In this document: piece after piece, positions 56,707 to 64,000 of the stretch
How the letters are laid out: each line of letters begins with the position of its first letter
How positions within the stretch are numbered: position 1 is the first letter of the stretch
Source of the DNA: a virus
Strand: one strand, 5' to 3'
DNA: 64,000 bases
Virus record (IMG/VR): IMGVR_UViG_3300027714_000014
Coordinates: 1-64,000 of that record
The notes under the pieces: generated by a model
Seen by the model: the letters and a program-made list of their open reading frames with translations, nothing else
Databases searched by the model: none
Told to the model about the DNA's origin: nothing
Program-made: the position numbers and the translations under genes

Positions 56707-59189
56707 TAAAAGAAATCCTCTAGTGTAGATTGGGCGCCGTAACTTATTAACCAGTTAATCTTTTCAGTGATCACCTTGAGTGGCTCAATGAATGATTTCT
56801 CATACTGCATATCATAGTCTATCTTATTAGAAATATCAAGTTCCTTTGGTACTTCTGTCATAAAAGAAAATGCAGAGGAGGAATAGATATTTGGCTGCCT
56901 CATATGAAGGAAACGTATCTTGTCTCCGTTTTGTATTAATTGGTATTTGTTTTCTAGTTTCTTCTTTTTGATCAGATGATTGTATAGGATTGCTCCTTTA
57001 CAGTGGATGGGAGCTCCCTTTGCAAATAGAGTACTCTCACCAGCAAACTTTTCTAGTCCATTGACTGACCTTGGATATGCAATATCTTCTGGTGGTAGAT
57101 TCATAAATTCGTCCCTAAACTCTTTTATGAAAGTATTTAGCATTTTCTCGTCACCCGACATTATAATCTTTAGTGCTTCCTTGATCTTCTCTCTACAAGG
57201 AGCAGGAGTAGATGACTTGACTGCTTCAATACCCATAATCTTTAAGTGAGGTTCCTTATATCGAACACCTTCCATATCATGAACATTGAGGATATATCGT
57301 TTCTTTGCAGTCCAAATCCCCTTGTCAGCAATTGCTTCTCTGGCCATAAACATCTTTTGATCGTATGCATTTACAGTTTTAGCAAGAGCTTGATAAGATT
57401 TGTCAATAAAAGGTTCCAACTTCTCTTTTGCAACCTTATCCAAGAAGGTGACGATTTTGCTAGTCTCAGCTCCTTCTTTGAAGACACTATTAACCAGTGA
57501 GTCAAAAGTGATGTAAACTGAATCAGTATCACTTGCAATAACGTAATCCACGTGCTTGGTTTCCAAGATTTTGTTAAGATAAATGTTGAGACTTTTTTCA
57601 ATCCAACGTATAGATAATTGCCCAGAAGTCGTAATTGCAGTAGCAACCAACAAATCAAAATACCTAAACCAATTATTGCCAATTGCACCATAAGCGGAAT
57701 TAAGAGAAATCTTCTTTGCCATTTGGATGTTATCGTATCTTGATATTTTCTTGAGTATTGAGGAGTCATTAGTGTCCTCATACTGTTGTTTAGCTTCGAG
57801 CATAAGTTTTTTATATTTAACACGGTCATTATACATATTCTCCATTAATTCTGGCAAAAACCCTCTAACGTCTTTACGAAAAAACGCACCATTAGGAGTC
57901 ATACAATACTCTGTATCATTTTTAATCTTACCATCTAATATCTTATCAACCATACCCTCAACCATATCAGTACCACCATTCACCAATGTCTCAGGCGAAA
58001 TGTTATACTGCATTATAAGGTGAGGATATAGCGAGTTCAAGTCAAAAGACATAACCCATTTGTGCATACCAACTTGTGGGTCTTTTACATACGCACCTTC
58101 AAACTTTTCTACCTTTTTGTGTTCAGTCTTTTGTGGGATAACAATATTCTTTTTTCGTAGATAGTTGTATATTACAATATCCCAATAACGAACAGAGCCA
58201 AGGACATCAGTAAAGTTGACCTTACCATCATACGCCATAGTTAAACACAGTTCAATAAGACGCATCTTATCTTCTAGTTTATCTACAATCTCAACGTCTT
58301 GAATGTTGTATTCGATAAACGATTGATAGTCTTTCTGATACCATTCTTTGAAAGTTTCATATGGGTTGCCGTCTTTGCGTTCACCTAGCTCTACAAATGC
58401 AATATGGTCTAGTGTGTATCGTTCTTGGTTTGTATATGTAAACTTGCGATATAGATCAAAGAAATCTAGTGCAGCAACACCGTAAATATTATAGACTTGT
58501 TGTTTACGGCCCATCTGATATACTTCACGTTCATGCACCTTACCCCAAGGAGATAATTTATCAACCATCTCTCCACCTAGAATTTTTGCAATTCGATTAC
58601 ACAGATAAGGAATATCAAAAAACTCAGTATTCCAGCCAGTAATAACGTCTGGCTCAATCATAGACCAAGTGTCAAGGAATTTAAATAGCAAGTCTGCTTC
58701 ATCCTTACACAAGCGATAGTCCACATCATCACGATGGTTTTGGAACTCATGAAGACCCCAAACAATAATCTTTTTGTTTTGGTGGTTCTTCATTGTGATT
58801 GACAGCATAGGTTCTGCTGCATCTTTTGGATTTGGAAATCCGTTCTCGCATTCAACCTCAATATCAATCGTCACAATGCATAGCTGATCTTTATCCCACG
58901 GAATATCGTTAGGAAACTCATCACCAATGTAGCAATAATTGTATTGAGTGTTACCAAACACAAGACCTTGCTTCTTATGAAGATCATACCAATCCTTCGC
59001 CTCTGTAATAGAGTCGAACTTGTTGGGTTTTACATGCTTACCATCTAAGGTCTTATACCCAGTGGGTTGTGAAACAAGATCAAAAAGTGTAGGTTCATAA
59101 CGAATCTTCTTCTTGAAACGAAGGCCATTATCAACTCCTCTAACGAAAAGTTGATTGCCCCATTGAAGTACATTAGTGTAAAAGTCCAT
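56706..59189 (-). CDS. 43: DNA polymerase gp43 (family B)
   Basis: 827 residues. Exonuclease motifs: VTIDIEVECENG (Asp109, Glu111), the second Asp in GWNTEFFDIPYL, and YNIQDVEI. Polymerase motifs: A, SFDLNSLYPHL (381-391); B, KKISLNSAYGAIGNNW; C, ASDTDSVYI (552-560). Slightly shorter than T4 gp43 (898). Followed upstream by the clamp-loader genes in the usual T4 replication cluster. Promoter 59196-59224 places the transcript start on the ATG (leaderless). Confidence 0.97.
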   Translation of the reverse strand: MDFYTNVLQWGNQLFVRGVDNGLRFKKKIRYEPTLFDLVSQPTGYKTLDGKHVKPNKFDSITEAKDWYDLHKKQGLVFGNTQYNYCYIGDEFPNDIPWDKDQLCIVTIDIEVECENGFPNPKDAAEPMLSITMKNHQNKKIIVWGLHEFQNHRDDVDYRLCKDEADLLFKFLDTWSMIEPDVITGWNTEFFDIPYLCNRIAKILGGEMVDKLSPWGKVHEREVYQMGRKQQVYNIYGVAALDFFDLYRKFTYTNQERYTLDHIAFVELGERKDGNPYETFKEWYQKDYQSFIEYNIQDVEIVDKLEDKMRLIELCLTMAYDGKVNFTDVLGSVRYWDIVIYNYLRKKNIVIPQKTEHKKVEKFEGAYVKDPQVGMHKWVMSFDLNSLYPHLIMQYNISPETLVNGGTDMVEGMVDKILDGKIKNDTEYCMTPNGAFFRKDVRGFLPELMENMYNDRVKYKKLMLEAKQQYEDTNDSSILKKISRYDNIQMAKKISLNSAYGAIGNNWFRYFDLLVATAITTSGQLSIRWIEKSLNIYLNKILETKHVDYVIASDTDSVYITFDSLVNSVFKEGAETSKIVTFLDKVAKEKLEPFIDKSYQALAKTVNAYDQKMFMAREAIADKGIWTAKKRYILNVHDMEGVRYKEPHLKIMGIEAVKSSTPAPCREKIKEALKIIMSGDEKMLNTFIKEFRDEFMNLPPEDIAYPRSVNGLEKFAGESTLFAKGAPIHCKGAILYNHLIKKKKLENKYQLIQNGDKIRFLHMRQPNIYSSSAFSFMTEVPKELDISNKIDYDMQYEKSFIEPLKVITEKINWLISYGAQSTLEDFF

Positions 59190-59195
59190 TGTTAG

Positions 59196-59224
59196 ACTAT
59201 ACCACCTTTGTAGTTATTTGTCAA
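59196..59224 (-). promoter_or_regulatory. Early promoter of gene 43
   Basis: Minus strand TTGACA (59224-59219), 17-bp spacer, TATAGT (59201-59196). -10 ends 6 nt before the ATG, as in the primase gene. Confidence 0.78.
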
Positions 59225-59231
59225 GGGTATA

Positions 59232-60653
59232 TTAATCTATTTCGTCTGTTTCATCGCCTTTTTCTGACCAATCAGATAAGACAAATTTTCTACTTGGATT
59301 GACACTAACTTTAAATCTTTTCAACAAATCTCTATTAATAAGAAATGTACTTGCAGCATCTTCTAGCTGAAGTCCAATAGGAACATCTGTATAAATCATA
59401 TTATTAAATTTTACATTTATATATACTATTGGCCGTTCAGTAATCTTACCAATATGAGTAGGTTTTGAAATTCCCTGTAATTTGCTGGTGAATTTTTTAC
59501 CCTTTCTCTCCCACTTAACAGTTTTACCAGACACTTCTACTTTATCAACAACTAACATAGATGCCTTTGTACCATTGCCGGTATCAAATTTAGCTCTTAT
59601 TGGTCCATATCCATCAATCTCTACAGTCTCATGATAACCCGATTCTTGATTAAAATCAAACCTTCTGTGTACAGGATTTTGCAAATACTCAACCATTAAT
59701 TTAACGATATCTTTTTCTTTTGTTGGTTCTTGTGGAACCGTAGTCATATCGTAGTTTTGAAACTCTGATCCCATACCAGGCGAACCATTACACTCTAAGA
59801 CATAAATTTCATTATTTACAATTGCATGATCAACACCAACCATGTATGCACCCGTTGCTCTAGCAGCTGCAAGAACTTCTGCCTTCTCATCTTTACTCAA
59901 GGTATAAGGTTTTGTCTTTGCGCCCATATGACGATTGGAACGAAAATCTTTTTCTGGTTTAATTCTCTTAGTTGAGGCAACGATACGACCATTAAGAACG
60001 ATAGTCCTAACGTCAAATTCTATTTTTAAAAATTCTTGAATGATAAGGGGCGCATTGAATTTCCACAATGACTGAATAACACTCATCATGGATTCCATAC
60101 TGTCAACCTTAGAAACACCGATACCTTGTGTTCCTGTCAAAGTTTTGATAATGACAGGAAACTTACCACCGATACGTTCATGAGCATCAATAATACTTTT
60201 TTCATTGTTGACCAGTGATGTACGGGGAGTGTTGATATTGTTTCGTTCAAACGATGTATAGGATGACATTTTATTATCACATGTCAACATACCATCACGA
60301 TCATTGATCATCATGCAACCAGCATTTTGCAGTGTACCTAGTAATGCAAGACCAATCTCATCTTGCAGAACACCAGCCCGCACAAACACCACAGTCGATG
60401 CAGTTTCAACTTCAATATCCTTTTCTTCACCATCATAATTTTTAATGGAAACTATACCCTTTTCGATATCGTTATCAGACACCCATGCCTCAGTTGTTAC
60501 CACCCTATAGCATGGCAATCCTAAGTCTGAACAGGCCGCTAAGAGCATACCAGTAACAACTTCTGGTTTTTTTGATTTAGAGTTTGTTAAAATAAGAACT
60601 GTTATCTTATCTCCAACAGCTTCCTCAGTTATAAAAGACTTGAAATTTTCCAC
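59232..60653 (-). CDS. RimK-like ATP-grasp ligase fused to RimB-like protease, capsid-targeting-like start
   Basis: 473 residues. Residues 1-10 MENFKSFITE fit the T4 capsid-targeting pattern with I-T-E as cut site. 15-325: ATP-grasp domain (KFPVIIKTLTGTQGIGVSKV, LIIQEFLKIEFDVRTIVLNG, YVLECNGSPGMG). About 340-465: RimB/zinc-protease-like domain (GPIRAKFDTGNGTKASMLVV with Asp357-Thr-Gly). RimK adds glutamates to ribosomal protein S6 and RimB-type proteins regulate it; here both are one chain. Between gene 43 and regA. Confidence 0.88.
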   Translation of the reverse strand: MENFKSFITEEAVGDKITVLILTNSKSKKPEVVTGMLLAACSDLGLPCYRVVTTEAWVSDNDIEKGIVSIKNYDGEEKDIEVETASTVVFVRAGVLQDEIGLALLGTLQNAGCMMINDRDGMLTCDNKMSSYTSFERNNINTPRTSLVNNEKSIIDAHERIGGKFPVIIKTLTGTQGIGVSKVDSMESMMSVIQSLWKFNAPLIIQEFLKIEFDVRTIVLNGRIVASTKRIKPEKDFRSNRHMGAKTKPYTLSKDEKAEVLAAARATGAYMVGVDHAIVNNEIYVLECNGSPGMGSEFQNYDMTTVPQEPTKEKDIVKLMVEYLQNPVHRRFDFNQESGYHETVEIDGYGPIRAKFDTGNGTKASMLVVDKVEVSGKTVKWERKGKKFTSKLQGISKPTHIGKITERPIVYINVKFNNMIYTDVPIGLQLEDAASTFLINRDLLKRFKVSVNPSRKFVLSDWSEKGDETDEID

Positions 60654-60655
60654 TA

Positions 60656-61060
60656 TTAAGTTTCCCGTTTTTTGCCAATGTTATACTTAGTCTCTAACGA
60701 CCACTCAGATTTATCTTTGAATGATATAACTTTGATTTGACTAAGAGGTGCAGATGGTTCTGCGACACCAACAATTTCAACCAAGCCCCAATCATTGAGA
60801 AGATTTACAATTGTATTTCTCCTTGCAATATCATTCTCAGAAAGATTAGTACTTTTACCGTCTAGTGCGAATAGTTCCTTAAAATGAACAATATAATATT
60901 TACCCTGCTTATGTAAAATATGGCAGGATTGATATAATTTCTTTTCTTTACGTGAAGCAACTCCAATTCGTGATAGTGTCTCTCTTACTTTCAGAAAATC
61001 ATCGGGCTGTTTCAAAACAACCTCTAACATGTCCTTCTGTGTCCAACTAACTTCTTCCAT
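60656..61060 (-). CDS. regA: Translational repressor RegA
   Basis: 134 residues from ATG 61060 (AAGG 9 nt upstream). Core VVLKQPDDFLKVRETLSRIG, LYQSCHILHKQGKYYIVHFK, ENDIARRNTIVNLLNDWGLV and VISFKDKSEWSLETKYNIGK follow T4 RegA almost segment by segment. Binds ribosome-binding regions of early mRNAs such as those of genes 44 and 62 to turn them off. Overlaps gene 62 by 14 nt. Confidence 0.95.
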   Translation of the reverse strand: MEEVSWTQKDMLEVVLKQPDDFLKVRETLSRIGVASRKEKKLYQSCHILHKQGKYYIVHFKELFALDGKSTNLSENDIARRNTIVNLLNDWGLVEIVGVAEPSAPLSQIKVISFKDKSEWSLETKYNIGKKRET

Positions 61061-61445
61061 TTTTTCCACCCTTATATGTTCTTTGTTTTATGGCAGAAAT
61101 CTGTTCATCATCTAGTACATCAAGAGCGGCCTTAGCCTTCTCATTATTATATCCATAATACTCTTTAACATACTCTAGATTAGCTAATTTCGTCGCCTTC
61201 GCCCAAGGACTAAATCGTTTCCTTGGTCTTAGACTATTTAGGAAAAAGTCAAACTGTAACTTTTTATCTATGTTTGGTAGTTGATTTATCTCATTAACAA
61301 ATAATATAGTATCTTGAAACGGCATAAGACACTTATTCACAACAAAAGGCGGGTATTTCTTTTCCCACGTTTTATCCCCACTATCCATCAAAGGTTCTTT
61401 TGTTTGGTTAATCGCTTTTAAGTAGTCTTTTAATTCATAAGTCAT
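61047..61445 (-). CDS. 62: Clamp-loader small subunit gp62
   Basis: 132 residues. FVVNKCLMPFQDTILFVNEI, QFDFFLNSLRPRKRFSPWAK, VKEYYGYNNEKAKAALDVLD, DDEQISAIKQRTYKGGKNG resemble gp62 of marine T4-like phages (shorter than T4 gp62, 187). Forms the clamp loader with gp44. Located between regA and the DUF6817-like gene; in T4 the order is 44-62-regA. Confidence 0.82.
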   Translation of the reverse strand: MTYELKDYLKAINQTKEPLMDSGDKTWEKKYPPFVVNKCLMPFQDTILFVNEINQLPNIDKKLQFDFFLNSLRPRKRFSPWAKATKLANLEYVKEYYGYNNEKAKAALDVLDDEQISAIKQRTYKGGKNGRS

Positions 61446-61891
61446 GAACGCCTTCCACCATTATAATTCCACAATCCTTCATACGCTTCATCCAACTCCA
61501 TTTCGGGAACTGGACGCCTATTCATTTCCATTTCATTTGCACCATTAAGAAGAGTTAAATCTTGTCTTAATTGACCATCTGATAACTCACCAATAAAATA
61601 TGTTCTAGGTCTTTCTAAGATAGAAAACTCATAAACCAAATGTTCAGCTGCCTCTCCTATTAATTCTCGAATCATATCACGATCTTCAGTGCTCTTATGT
61701 TGAAAAGACGTTGTTCCATATATTGAATGAAACAGACCAGCTTCACAAATATAGTTAGGAGAATTATTTGTAACAAGAATATCATGTACAGCGATAAGAT
61801 GTTCTATCAAGGTTCCACCACTATGAGGAACCTTATCAGCACCCATTGCAATAAGAAATTTAATCTTTGTAGTGATCGAGTCTTGCATCAT
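61442..61891 (-). CDS. HD-like protein (DUF6817-like)
   Basis: 149 residues. ADKVPHSGGTLIEHLIAVHD, NYICEAGLFHSIYGTTSFQH and DRDMIRELIGEAAEHLVYEF give a pattern of His/Asp residues like HD-domain phosphohydrolases; it resembles DUF6817. May hydrolyse nucleotides. It is inserted, with two oxygenase genes, between 62 and 44, which are adjacent in T4. Confidence 0.7.
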   Translation of the reverse strand: MMQDSITTKIKFLIAMGADKVPHSGGTLIEHLIAVHDILVTNNSPNYICEAGLFHSIYGTTSFQHKSTEDRDMIRELIGEAAEHLVYEFSILERPRTYFIGELSDGQLRQDLTLLNGANEMEMNRRPVPEMELDEAYEGLWNYNGGRRS

Positions 61892-62465
61892 TCACCTCTG
61901 TAGTAAAACACTTAAATACAATACAGCTTCTTAATTTGAAACAGTTCTTGGACACAGGCATTGCTTGATGCAATCTCTTTGCTGGAAAAACCATCAATCT
62001 ATTTCCAGTGTATGCAACGTGTTTTTCAATTTCCTTTGGTTGTTCTTGTTTCTCTTGATCGTGTTCTGTCCATATTACAGTTCCGCCGCCCCAATCTTTT
62101 CTCCAATCCATAAGAGGAAAATAGATCATGGTAAACTCACCATCATCAATATGAGGCCGAGGTTCTACGCCATATGTATGTGCATTAAAATATATTCTAC
62201 GAAAAGTATCAATACCATATTTTAATTTGAAATCAATTTTATACATAAAGTGATTCCACACAGGAATCAACCACTCAAATCCATTATCAGTAATCTGTTT
62301 TTCAGTTTTTCCAGCAAGCCGATGCCAGTGATATATATCCTGTTTATTATCAGATTTATGGTAGTACTGCCACATAAATTCTTTGTCAGACATTAAATCA
62401 CTAACCATCTGAGCATCATGATTATTCATAACATTATCATAAACGTGTATTTTAGATTCACTCAT
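61860..62465 (-). CDS. 2OG-Fe(II) oxygenase-like protein
   Basis: 201 residues. FNAHTYGVEPRPHIDDGEFT has the metal pair H-x-D; TMIYFPLMDWRKDWGGGTVI follows; GNRLMVFPAKRLHQAMPVSK holds the distal His and FKLRSCIVFKC the Arg. Closely similar to the next gene in layout (W-G-G-G-T, G-N-R, H-x-A), so the two are a tandem duplication that has diverged. Overlaps the DUF6817-like gene by 32 nt. Confidence 0.85.
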   Translation of the reverse strand: MSESKIHVYDNVMNNHDAQMVSDLMSDKEFMWQYYHKSDNKQDIYHWHRLAGKTEKQITDNGFEWLIPVWNHFMYKIDFKLKYGIDTFRRIYFNAHTYGVEPRPHIDDGEFTMIYFPLMDWRKDWGGGTVIWTEHDQEKQEQPKEIEKHVAYTGNRLMVFPAKRLHQAMPVSKNCFKLRSCIVFKCFTTEVNDARLDHYKD

Positions 62466-63129
62466 TATAAAAATCTAACCTCTCATTATTACCACCATTT
62501 GCAACAGTTTTATATGTTATAGTGTATCTCATATTATGACAAATTCTTGCAACTGGTTCAGCTTTATGCCAATGCCATGCGTCAAAAAGAACCACTCTAT
62601 TTCCTCTATTGGTAACATGTTTTAGCACTTCAAGTTCTTCAATCCTATCTACACTATTTTCAATATAAGGTTCCCAAATAGTTGTACCACCACCCCAATG
62701 ATACTGGTTCCAATTTAGAATAGGGTAATATAATAAAGTCATATTGCCCCTATTACCATCATAATGAATATGTGGCTCTTGTCCATGACTATGAACGTTT
62801 ATATAAGCATCACCATAACTATCAATACTAAACTTTGATTTGAGATTAATACTTTTTTGAAAATCATCAAACAAATCATGTATCCATTTTAGATCAAGAT
62901 GTTCTAAAGATTTTTCATCCTGACCATGTTTTGACATCCAATGACGATTAGGCCCCTCTTGAGGCTCCCATTCTCCCCACTTTAGTCCTTTTGGTAACTC
63001 AAATGGATAGTAGCTACGACCAGATAATGGCAAACTATATGCAGGACCATATTTATGATTCTTTACTAATTTCTCTATCTTTTTTGCTACTTCTATAGGA
63101 AGCACATTATCAAATACATGCACACTCAT
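62458..63129 (-). CDS. 2OG-Fe(II) oxygenase-like protein
   Basis: 223 residues. VHSHGQEPHIHYDGNRGNMT with H-x-D, LLYYPILNWNQYHWGGGTTI, RGNRVVLFDAWHWHKAEPVA with the distal His, and CHNMRYTITYKTV with the Arg. Paralogue of 61860-62465. Both lie inside the clamp-loader operon and would be early. Possible targets are nucleic acids or nucleotides; this is only context. Confidence 0.85.
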   Translation of the reverse strand: MSVHVFDNVLPIEVAKKIEKLVKNHKYGPAYSLPLSGRSYYPFELPKGLKWGEWEPQEGPNRHWMSKHGQDEKSLEHLDLKWIHDLFDDFQKSINLKSKFSIDSYGDAYINVHSHGQEPHIHYDGNRGNMTLLYYPILNWNQYHWGGGTTIWEPYIENSVDRIEELEVLKHVTNRGNRVVLFDAWHWHKAEPVARICHNMRYTITYKTVANGGNNERLDFYNE

Positions 63130-64000
63130 TTGAATTTTGCCCTTGACATTATCTCAGTTAAACAAGCGAGAGTGTTAATTTCTTGATCTGCGACAAACGC
63201 TGACTTATACTGGTACTCGCCCAATATAACAACGACATGAGGTATACTGCCACCATCCACGCAATCATACAGGTTATCATACAAGTTACGAAACAAACGT
63301 ACAGGATCGTTATCAAGATTATCGACAACCCATTCACGAACATCAGTAAACTCCTTTTTTTTCATGTGACTCATAAGTTCATTTATGTTGTCACTCTTTA
63401 TATTTACCAAGATACCAGCGTCAATAGTTCCAGAAACAGAATATCTTTGCAACTCATTTAGAACTCTTCGCCAGTCAGGAAAGTGTTTCTGTACTAGAGC
63501 AGCAACGGCCTTGGGTTCAAAATCAACATTCTCATTCTTGAGAATTTTCAAAGCACTCTTGAAGAACTCACCAGAAAGTTCTAGTTTCTCTTCTTTTGGA
63601 ATTGAGAAATCATAAGTTGGACATCTGGATATGAGTGCAGGGATAATACGATTTTGATAATTACAAGTTAGAACAAATCCACAATTTGAACTAAACTCTT
63701 CAATGAACCCACGTAACGCAGGCTGTGTTGATTGAGGATTAAGGTAATCAGCCTCATCCAAAATCAAGTATTTGCGACCACCATGTAGAGACACAGTGGA
63801 AGCAAAGTTTTTGATCTTGGTTCTGAGAATGTCAATACCTGACTCCTCAGAACCGTTGATCATCATGTAGGTTAGACCCATCTGTTCAAGCATTGCTTTT
63901 GCAGCTGTGGTCTTTCCTACGCCTGGCCCACCAGAGAGAGTGACATTTGGAAGTTCTCCAGCTGACACAAACTCAAGTAGAGTCTTCTTTAACTCTTTAG
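63126..64000 (-). CDS. 44: Clamp-loader large subunit gp44 (N-terminus beyond window)
   Basis: Open through the right edge (reads KELKKTLLEFVSAGELPNVT in frame before 63968), so about 30-45 N-terminal residues are missing. Walker A GGPGVGKTT, Walker B KYLILDEADYL, sensor I LTCNYQNRI, SRC arginine-finger motif (LISRCPTYDF) and a C-terminal collar domain. AAA+ ATPase that loads the gp45 clamp with gp62. Its stop overlaps the oxygenase start by 4 nt. Confidence 0.95.
   Translation of the reverse strand, partial: KELKKTLLEFVSAGELPNVTLSGGPGVGKTTAAKAMLEQMGLTYMMINGSEESGIDILRTKIKNFASTVSLHGGRKYLILDEADYLNPQSTQPALRGFIEEFSSNCGFVLTCNYQNRIIPALISRCPTYDFSIPKEEKLELSGEFFKSALKILKNENVDFEPKAVAALVQKHFPDWRRVLNELQRYSVSGTIDAGILVNIKSDNINELMSHMKKKEFTDVREWVVDNLDNDPVRLFRNLYDNLYDCVDGGSIPHVVVILGEYQYKSAFVADQEINTLACLTEIMSRAKFK

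Noticed and set aside
1-64000. CRISPR arrays, insertion sequences, integrase or attachment sites
   Set aside because: No direct-repeat/spacer pattern, transposase or integrase was seen on either strand.

Overview
The window is a contiguous piece of an AT-rich, T4-like (straight-fibre, contractile-tailed) marine myophage genome. Recognisable T4-type genes include 43 (DNA polymerase), 44/62 (clamp loader), regA, 61 (primase), 32 (ssDNA-binding protein), 33 (late-transcription accessory), rnh, and the baseplate/neck genes 27, 53, 48, 4, 54, 26 and a tape measure. Gene complement and small-protein style resemble phages of marine bacteria. Several features point to an alphaproteobacterial host: a permuted two-piece tmRNA with an alphaproteobacterial-style tag (ANDNIAYGDYALAA), an alphaproteobacterial-looking ribosomal protein bS21, and strong sigma70-like promoters. 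Nearly everything is on the minus strand. The one plus-strand block (about 5.1-11.0 kb) is virion morphogenesis.

Layout: 0-1.9 kb small early genes plus a kinase with a T4-like capsid-targeting N-terminus. 1.9-11 kb baseplate, tail tube, head completion, a candidate -1 frameshift tail-chaperone gene and the tape measure, ended by a bidirectional terminator. 11-16.5 kb gp32, a 2OG oxygenase, ThyX, tRNA-Thr, gp33, a degenerate tRNA-Gly-like element, a winged-helix protein with a structured leader and a methyltransferase. 16.5-16.9 kb permuted tmRNA with two tiny ORFs in its intervening segment. 17-27.6 kb nucleic-acid enzymes (MGME1-like nuclease, PhoH, MazG, RNase H), peptidoglycan hydrolases, SprT-like protease, several 2OG oxygenases and bS21. 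27.6-33.5 kb tRNA-Arg and an unusual run of exported, lipoprotein and single-membrane-pass proteins. 33.5-38.5 kb nuclease, radical SAM protein, zinc ribbon, B12-type ribonucleotide reductase and primase. 38.5-42 kb small membrane proteins, nitroreductase, Cys-rich peptide and a nested spanin pair. 42-52.6 kb virion or co-packaged proteins, including two polyprotein-like products. 52.6-55.5 kb a glycosyltransferase coupled to a DUF262-HNH protein. 55.5-64 kb polymerase, RimK-RimB fusion, regA, gene 62, two 2OG oxygenases and gene 44 (truncated by the window edge).

How it works together: sixteen TTGACA/-10 promoters, all with exactly 17-bp spacers and all on the minus strand, would give early host-sigma70 transcription. 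TATAAATA-type late promoters sit before virion genes, and gp33 is present to serve them. The translation machinery appears heavily targeted: phage tmRNA, tRNAs, bS21 and a RimK-RimB fusion that begins with a capsid-targeting-like sequence and so might be injected with the DNA. Eight predicted 2OG-Fe(II)-type oxygenases and a possible DNA/sugar modification-restriction pair suggest much nucleic-acid or surface modification. Assignments come from reading the sequence and remembered family motifs; no database search was run. The only interval longer than 300 bases without an ordinary protein gene is 16485-16924, which holds the tmRNA locus.
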